DNA from: Planctomycetota bacterium
GTDB taxonomy: Bacteria; Planctomycetota; UBA1135; GCA-002686595
NCBI GenBank assembly: GCA_021413885.1
Contig: JAIOPM010000058.1
Coordinates: 1-64,000, forward strand
Length of the DNA: 64,000 nucleotides
Direction: 5' to 3'
Shown here: positions 59,986 to 64,000 of the stretch, in pieces
Layout of the letters: each line of letters begins with the position of its first letter
Position numbering within the stretch: position 1 is the stretch's first letter
Notes under the pieces: model-generated
What the model saw: the letters and a program-made list of their open reading frames with translations, nothing else
Databases searched by the model: none
What the model was told of the DNA's origin: nothing
Position numbers and translations under genes: made by a program

Positions 59986-61463
59986 TCGGAGGACGCTCTC
60001 GTCCGCGCGTGCTCGCCGTGGCCGCATGGTTCGCGGCTCTTGTCGCGTGCCGAGACGTCGGCGACGGTGAAGTGAGAGAGCCGATACCGGTCGCGCCGGT
60101 TCCGAGCGCGCGGCAGCTCGCGTGGTCCGAGCTCGAGTTCTGCGCGTTCGTGCACTTCAACATGAACACGTTCACCGGCGACGAGTGGGGTTCGGGCGCC
60201 GAGGATCCGAGGCTCTTCGCCCCCACCGCGCTCGACTGTCGCCAATGGGCGGCGACCGCGCGCGACGCGGGGATGAAAGGGATCATCCTCACGGCGAAGC
60301 ACCACGACGGTTTCTGTCTTTGGCCGTCGCAATTCACCGAGCACGACGTCGCGCATTCGAATTGGCGCGACGGACACGGCGACGTGTTGCGCGAGCTCTC
60401 CGACGCGTGCCGCGAGTTCAACCTGAAGTTCGGCGTCTACCTCTCGCCGTGGGATCGCAACTCTGCCCTATACGGCGACTCGCCGAAGTACAACGACTAC
60501 TACGCGAACCAACTGCGCGAGGTGCTCACCCACTACGGCGACGTGTTCGAAGTGTGGTGGGACGGCGCGTGCGGCGAAGGTCCGAACGGCAAGACACAAG
60601 TCTACGACTTCGAGCGCTTCACGCGGATCGTGCGCGAGCTCCAACCGAACGCGGTGATCTTCAGCGACGTCGGCCCCGACGTGCGTTGGGTCGGCAACGA
60701 GAACGGCTTCGCCGGCGAGACGTGTTGGTCGATGATCTCCCCCGCCGGTTACGGCCGCGGCGCGACCGGTCCGCCGGCGGAGATGCTCAACCTCGGCTTG
60801 CGCGACGGCACGGACTGGATCGCGCCGGAGTGCGACGTCTCGATCCGACCGGGTTGGTACTACCACGCCGATCAGGACGACGCGGTCAAGTCGCTCGAGA
60901 CGTTGGAGGCGATCTGGTACGCGTCGGTCGGGCGCAACGGTTCGCTGTTGCTCAACTTGCCGGTCGATCGACGCGGTTTGGTCCACGAGCACGACGCGGC
61001 GCGTTTGAAGGAGCTGCGTGCGAAGCTCGACGCGACGTTCGCTCGCGACCTCGCGCGCGGCGCGCACGCGCGAGCCGACGCGACTCGGCCCGGGCGCGAA
61101 TTCGCCGCCGAACGCGCGGTCGACGGCGACGCGCACACGTACTGGGCGGCCGGAGCGAATACGACGAGCGGTGCGCTCACCGTGACGTTCGACACGCCGC
61201 GCACGTTCGACCGCATCGTGCTCGCCGAACCGCTCGCGCTCGGACAACGCATCGAAGAATTCACCGTGTCGAAACGCGACGGTGGAAACGAACCGTGGAG
61301 CGAAGTCGCACGCGGCACGACGATCGGACACAAGCGCATCCTCTGCGTGCCGGCCTCGCGCGCGACCGAGGTGCGGCTCGCAATCCTGCGCGCGCGCGGC
61401 GAACCGTTGATCGCGAGCCTCGAACTCTTCGCCGCCGCGACGACCTCGACCGCCGTCCGATGA
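59982..61463 (+). CDS. Second GH29 alpha-L-fucosidase lipoprotein with discoidin domain
   Basis: 493 residues from the ATG at 59982 that overlaps the nucleotidyltransferase stop. The lipobox is LVAC (Cys23). The GH29 domain (about 45-345) has FVHFNMNTFTGDEWG, AKHHDGFCLWPSQF and nucleophile Asp194 in VWWDGACGEG, with HADQDDAVKSLETLEAIWYA. A C-terminal F5/8 type C domain (about 360-485, REFAAERAVDGDAHTYWAAG) would bind carbohydrate. It differs from the first fucosidase and may act on another fucosyl linkage. The rest of the fucose operon lies about 8 kb away. Confidence 0.9.
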   Translation: MIGGRSRPRVLAVAAWFAALVACRDVGDGEVREPIPVAPVPSARQLAWSELEFCAFVHFNMNTFTGDEWGSGAEDPRLFAPTALDCRQWAATARDAGMKGIILTAKHHDGFCLWPSQFTEHDVAHSNWRDGHGDVLRELSDACREFNLKFGVYLSPWDRNSALYGDSPKYNDYYANQLREVLTHYGDVFEVWWDGACGEGPNGKTQVYDFERFTRIVRELQPNAVIFSDVGPDVRWVGNENGFAGETCWSMISPAGYGRGATGPPAEMLNLGLRDGTDWIAPECDVSIRPGWYYHADQDDAVKSLETLEAIWYASVGRNGSLLLNLPVDRRGLVHEHDAARLKELRAKLDATFARDLARGAHARADATRPGREFAAERAVDGDAHTYWAAGANTTSGALTVTFDTPRTFDRIVLAEPLALGQRIEEFTVSKRDGGNEPWSEVARGTTIGHKRILCVPASRATEVRLAILRARGEPLIASLELFAAATTSTAVR

Positions 61464-61537
61464 CGAGCGCGACACCGACGGAACATCCGACCAGGTCGAA
61501 CTCAGCCGAGGCCGCGCCTTCGCGATAGACTCGGGGG

Positions 61538-63511
61538 ATGGTCCCGGGAGAAGCGATGTCGAAGGTCGAGGCGCATCCCGGTGCGGCGCCCGCGAACAAC
61601 CGGCTCTGGCAGCGCACCCCGACCATCGCGCTCGGGCTGATCCTGCTGCTCGTCGGCTTCACGCTGGCGCCGCCCGTGAGCGGGAATCCCGGACTGACGT
61701 GGGCGTTCCGCGCGGCGATCGGATTCCTAGCGGTGTGGCTCGCGATCCTCTCGGCCGGCACGAAGGTTTGGGGCCAACGCTTCCGCGTCGAGCTGATCCC
61801 GCCGCTGAAGTCCCACTACATCCAGGGCACGGTCCAGCTCTGCATCTACGCGTACTGGGGTTACTACTGGCGCAACGTCTACGCCGAAGCGCCGCTGATC
61901 CTCGCGCAGCTCTTCTTCCTCTGCGCGTTCGATGCGTTGCTGTCGTGGTCGCGCGGCAAGAGTTGGCGACTCGGGTTCGGACCGCTGCCGATCATCCTCA
62001 GCACCAACGTCTTCATCTGGTTCAAGGACGACTACTACATCTTCCAGTTCGCGTTGGTCGCGACCGGAGCGCTCGGCAAGGAGTTCATCCGCTGGCACCG
62101 GAACGGGAAGTACACGCACATCTTCAACCCGTCGGCGTTCGCGCTCGCGCTGTTCTCGGTGATCCTGATCGCGACCGAACAGAGCCACAAGACATGGGGC
62201 CTGCAGATCGCGACGACGATCGGCAATCCGCCGTTGATCTACGTCGAGATCTTCCTCGTCGGCCTCGTGGTGCAGTACTTCTTCTCGGTCACGCTGATGA
62301 CGCTCTCGGCGGTCGTCACGCTGTACCTGCTCAACTTCGGCTACACGGTCGCGACGGGCACGTTCCACTTCATCGACGCGAACATCCCGGTCGCGGTGTT
62401 CCTCGGCCTGCACTTGTTGATGACCGACCCGTCGACGTCGCCGAAGACGAACGTCGGCAAGATGATCTTCGGGACGCTGTACGGAGCGATGAGCTTCGCG
62501 CTCTACGGCATCCTCGAGCACTTCGGCCTGCCCGACTTCTACGACAAGTTGTTGCCGGTCCCGATCCTCAACCTCGGCGTCCAAGGCATCGATCGCCTCG
62601 CGAACTCCGGCGTGTTCGGCCGGTTCAACCGCTGGGAGTCGCAGTTCAAACCGAAGACGCTCAACCTCGCGCACATGGGCGCGTGGACCGCGCTCTTCGT
62701 CGGCATGTTCACGACCGGCTATTTGGCGGGACCGCCGGCCGGACGTTCGATCGCGTTCTGGCACAAGGCGTACGACGAGGGCAAGCCGAACGCCGGGCGC
62801 AAGCTCTGGAAGCTCGTCAAGTTCTACGCCGACAAGGGCGACGCCGAAGCCTGCAACCAGATGGGCGTCCTCTACATGGAGGGCAAGCTCGGCGAGAACA
62901 ACCGCATGGCCGCCGCGACGTACTTCGCGAAGGCGTGCGAACTCGGCAACGCCGACGGTTGCGCGAACCTCGCGACGCAGTTCTTCCTGATGAAGGAAGG
63001 CCGCTCGAAGGAAGACGTCGAGCGCGCGATCCAACAGCTCGAGCAGAGCTGCGGCGCCGGCGGTGACGGACGCGGTTGCTACTTGATCGGCTTCGCGCAA
63101 GAGCTCGGCCGCGGCCTGCGCCCGAACAAGCCGCGCGCCGCCGCTTTCTACGTCCAAGGTTGTTTGCACGGCAACGTCGACTGCGCGATCGGGCTCGCGC
63201 GCATCCGCTTGATGGGCGCGCCGATCGACCTCACCGCCGCGGTGCCGATCCTCGAGCGCGCGGCCTCTTCGGGCGACGGCCAGAGCGCGTGGTACCTCGC
63301 GTACCTGACCGACGGCGGCGCCGGCGTCGCGCGCGATCCGGCGAAGGCGCGAACGCTGATGGAGAAAGCCTGCGGCACCGGTTTCGAACCGGCGTGCAAG
63401 GCGCTCGAGCAGTCCGAGTTCCCCGCCTTCTCGCCCGCGGTGTCCTTGCCGTCGTGGGCGGGCGGCCTGCTGCCCGAAGACGCGCCGCCGCGCATCGAAG
63501 TGACGCAGTAG
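61538..63511 (+). CDS. NqrB/RnfD-like membrane protein fused to Sel1 repeats
   Basis: 657 residues from the ATG at 61538; TAGACT lies six bases before it, so this start is preferred to the internal ATG at 61556. About nine membrane helices occupy 28-400, with HIFNPSAFALALFSVILIAT and LMTDPSTSPKTNVGKMIFGT, which match RnfD/NqrB-type flavin-carrying subunits of ion-pumping oxidoreductases. The C-terminal part from about 410 contains Sel1-like repeats such as DAEACNQMGVLYMEGKLG, NADGCANLATQFFLMKEG and GCYLIGFAQELGRGL. The combination is unusual. No other rnf or nqr gene is in view, so its electron partner is unknown. Confidence 0.75.
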   Translation: MVPGEAMSKVEAHPGAAPANNRLWQRTPTIALGLILLLVGFTLAPPVSGNPGLTWAFRAAIGFLAVWLAILSAGTKVWGQRFRVELIPPLKSHYIQGTVQLCIYAYWGYYWRNVYAEAPLILAQLFFLCAFDALLSWSRGKSWRLGFGPLPIILSTNVFIWFKDDYYIFQFALVATGALGKEFIRWHRNGKYTHIFNPSAFALALFSVILIATEQSHKTWGLQIATTIGNPPLIYVEIFLVGLVVQYFFSVTLMTLSAVVTLYLLNFGYTVATGTFHFIDANIPVAVFLGLHLLMTDPSTSPKTNVGKMIFGTLYGAMSFALYGILEHFGLPDFYDKLLPVPILNLGVQGIDRLANSGVFGRFNRWESQFKPKTLNLAHMGAWTALFVGMFTTGYLAGPPAGRSIAFWHKAYDEGKPNAGRKLWKLVKFYADKGDAEACNQMGVLYMEGKLGENNRMAAATYFAKACELGNADGCANLATQFFLMKEGRSKEDVERAIQQLEQSCGAGGDGRGCYLIGFAQELGRGLRPNKPRAAAFYVQGCLHGNVDCAIGLARIRLMGAPIDLTAAVPILERAASSGDGQSAWYLAYLTDGGAGVARDPAKARTLMEKACGTGFEPACKALEQSEFPAFSPAVSLPSWAGGLLPEDAPPRIEVTQ

Positions 63512-63593
63512 GGTCACGCAGTAGTCGAGCGCGGGTTCGCGATTCTCGCGACGTACGCTCGGCGCCCGCGCCGTAGGACGGCGTGGAGAACCG

Positions 63594-64000
63594 ATGGCGC
63601 CGCCCGTGGACAAGACGCTCGAGAACCTGATCGCGAAGGCGAGTTGGATCCGTCAGCTCGCGCGCGCCCTGGTGCGCGACGCCGATGCGGCGGACGACTT
63701 GGTGCAGGAGGCCTGGGTCGCTGCGCTCGAACGCGGGCCCGAGCCCGACAAGCCGTTCACGCGCTGGATCGCCGCCGTGATGCGCAACTTCGCGCGCGAC
63801 CGTTGGCGCGGCGAGGTGCGGCGCGCGGCGACCGAACGCGCGGCGGCGCGGCCGGAGCAGCAGGACGACGCGGCGCTCGAACAGCTCGATGCCCACGCGC
63901 TGCTGGTCGACGCAGTGCGCGGCCTCGGCGAACCGTACCGGACGACGATCGTGATGCGCTTCCTCGAGGAGCTCTCTCCCCAAGAGGTCGCGACGCGCAC
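63594..64000 (+). CDS. ECF-type RNA polymerase sigma factor (3' end outside window)
   Basis: 135 codons are visible, truncated at the window edge. The N-terminal KASWIRQLARALVRDADAAD and DDLVQEAWVAALE belong to sigma region 2, followed by FTRWIAAVMRNFARDRWRGE, and the visible region 4 starts with LGEPYRTTIVMRFLEELSPQ EVATRT. GGAGA precedes the ATG, and TACGCT at 63554-63559 could be its -10 box. Downstream partners cannot be seen. Confidence 0.88.
   Translation, partial: MAPPVDKTLENLIAKASWIRQLARALVRDADAADDLVQEAWVAALERGPEPDKPFTRWIAAVMRNFARDRWRGEVRRAATERAAARPEQQDDAALEQLDAHALLVDAVRGLGEPYRTTIVMRFLEELSPQEVATR

Noticed and set aside
1-64000. tRNA or rRNA genes
   Set aside because: No cloverleaf with a T-loop GTTCRA-type motif in the right context and no rRNA-like segment was noticed; a dedicated scan was not possible.

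Overview
The window is one contiguous piece of a very GC-rich bacterial chromosome. About 60 protein genes are packed at high density; I saw no rRNA, tRNA or CRISPR. The gene content points to Planctomycetota: a Pkn-type Ser/Thr kinase divergent from an ECF sigma factor, secreted FG-GAP and propeller proteins with cysteine-rich C-terminal domains, a DUF1579/BlaI/BlaR1 set, prepilins, many lipoproteins and a Sel1-repeat protein. This assignment rests on recognised families and was not tested by phylogeny. Many transcription units start with a TANNNT box 6-8 bases before the start codon, so leaderless transcription seems common here, and I used it to fix several starts.

Layout. 1-9.4 kb: an MgtC-like membrane protein (cut by the window edge), a kinase fused to a degenerate esterase domain, its divergent ECF sigma factor, a secreted propeller protein, and a BlaI-BlaR1-DUF1579 operon with a clear operator. 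9.5-15.3 kb: an orphan topoisomerase VI A subunit, an RDD protein, then an accessory stretch where a truncated TIR-like gene, an ankyrin gene and a DUF1801 gene alternate with about 100-bp palindromic repeats of one family (copies at 7962, 11161, 11535, 11748, 12676, 15133). 15.3-27.9 kb: small housekeeping and redox genes, Sel1 lipoprotein, HxlR/glutaredoxin-like pair with a shared operator, redoxin and TlpA-like proteins, a phospholipase D-like protein, acetyltransferase, VOC proteins and an S41 protease. 28-32 kb: a three-gene prepilin operon and a HEAT-repeat protein. 32-40 kb: small membrane proteins and lipoproteins, a secretin-N1-like lipoprotein, a large TolB-propeller/amidohydrolase and a carboxypeptidase-regulatory-like protein.

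40.1-56.4 kb is a coherent carbohydrate locus. A ten-gene minus-strand operon (IclR regulator, Gfo/Idh oxidoreductase, lactonase-type amidohydrolase, L-fuconate dehydratase, SDR, FAH-family hydrolase, LhgO-like and Ldh-family dehydrogenases, alpha-L-fucosidase, terpenoid-cyclase-fold secreted protein) diverges from an Rbs-type sugar ABC importer. Between them lies an AT-rich palindrome that is the likely IclR operator. Together they read as release, uptake and non-phosphorylated oxidation of L-fucose to pyruvate and lactate. 56.4-64 kb: VOC protein, sodium symporter with a 49-residue partner, CutC, a small protein plus nucleotidyltransferase pair translationally coupled to a second alpha-L-fucosidase, an NqrB/RnfD-like membrane protein fused to Sel1 repeats, and the start of a second ECF sigma gene.

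The most unusual items are the palindromic repeat family punctuating an accessory gene block, the TIR-like gene fragment between two copies, the orphan topo VI A subunit, the kinase-pseudoesterase fusion, and the compact fucose operon.
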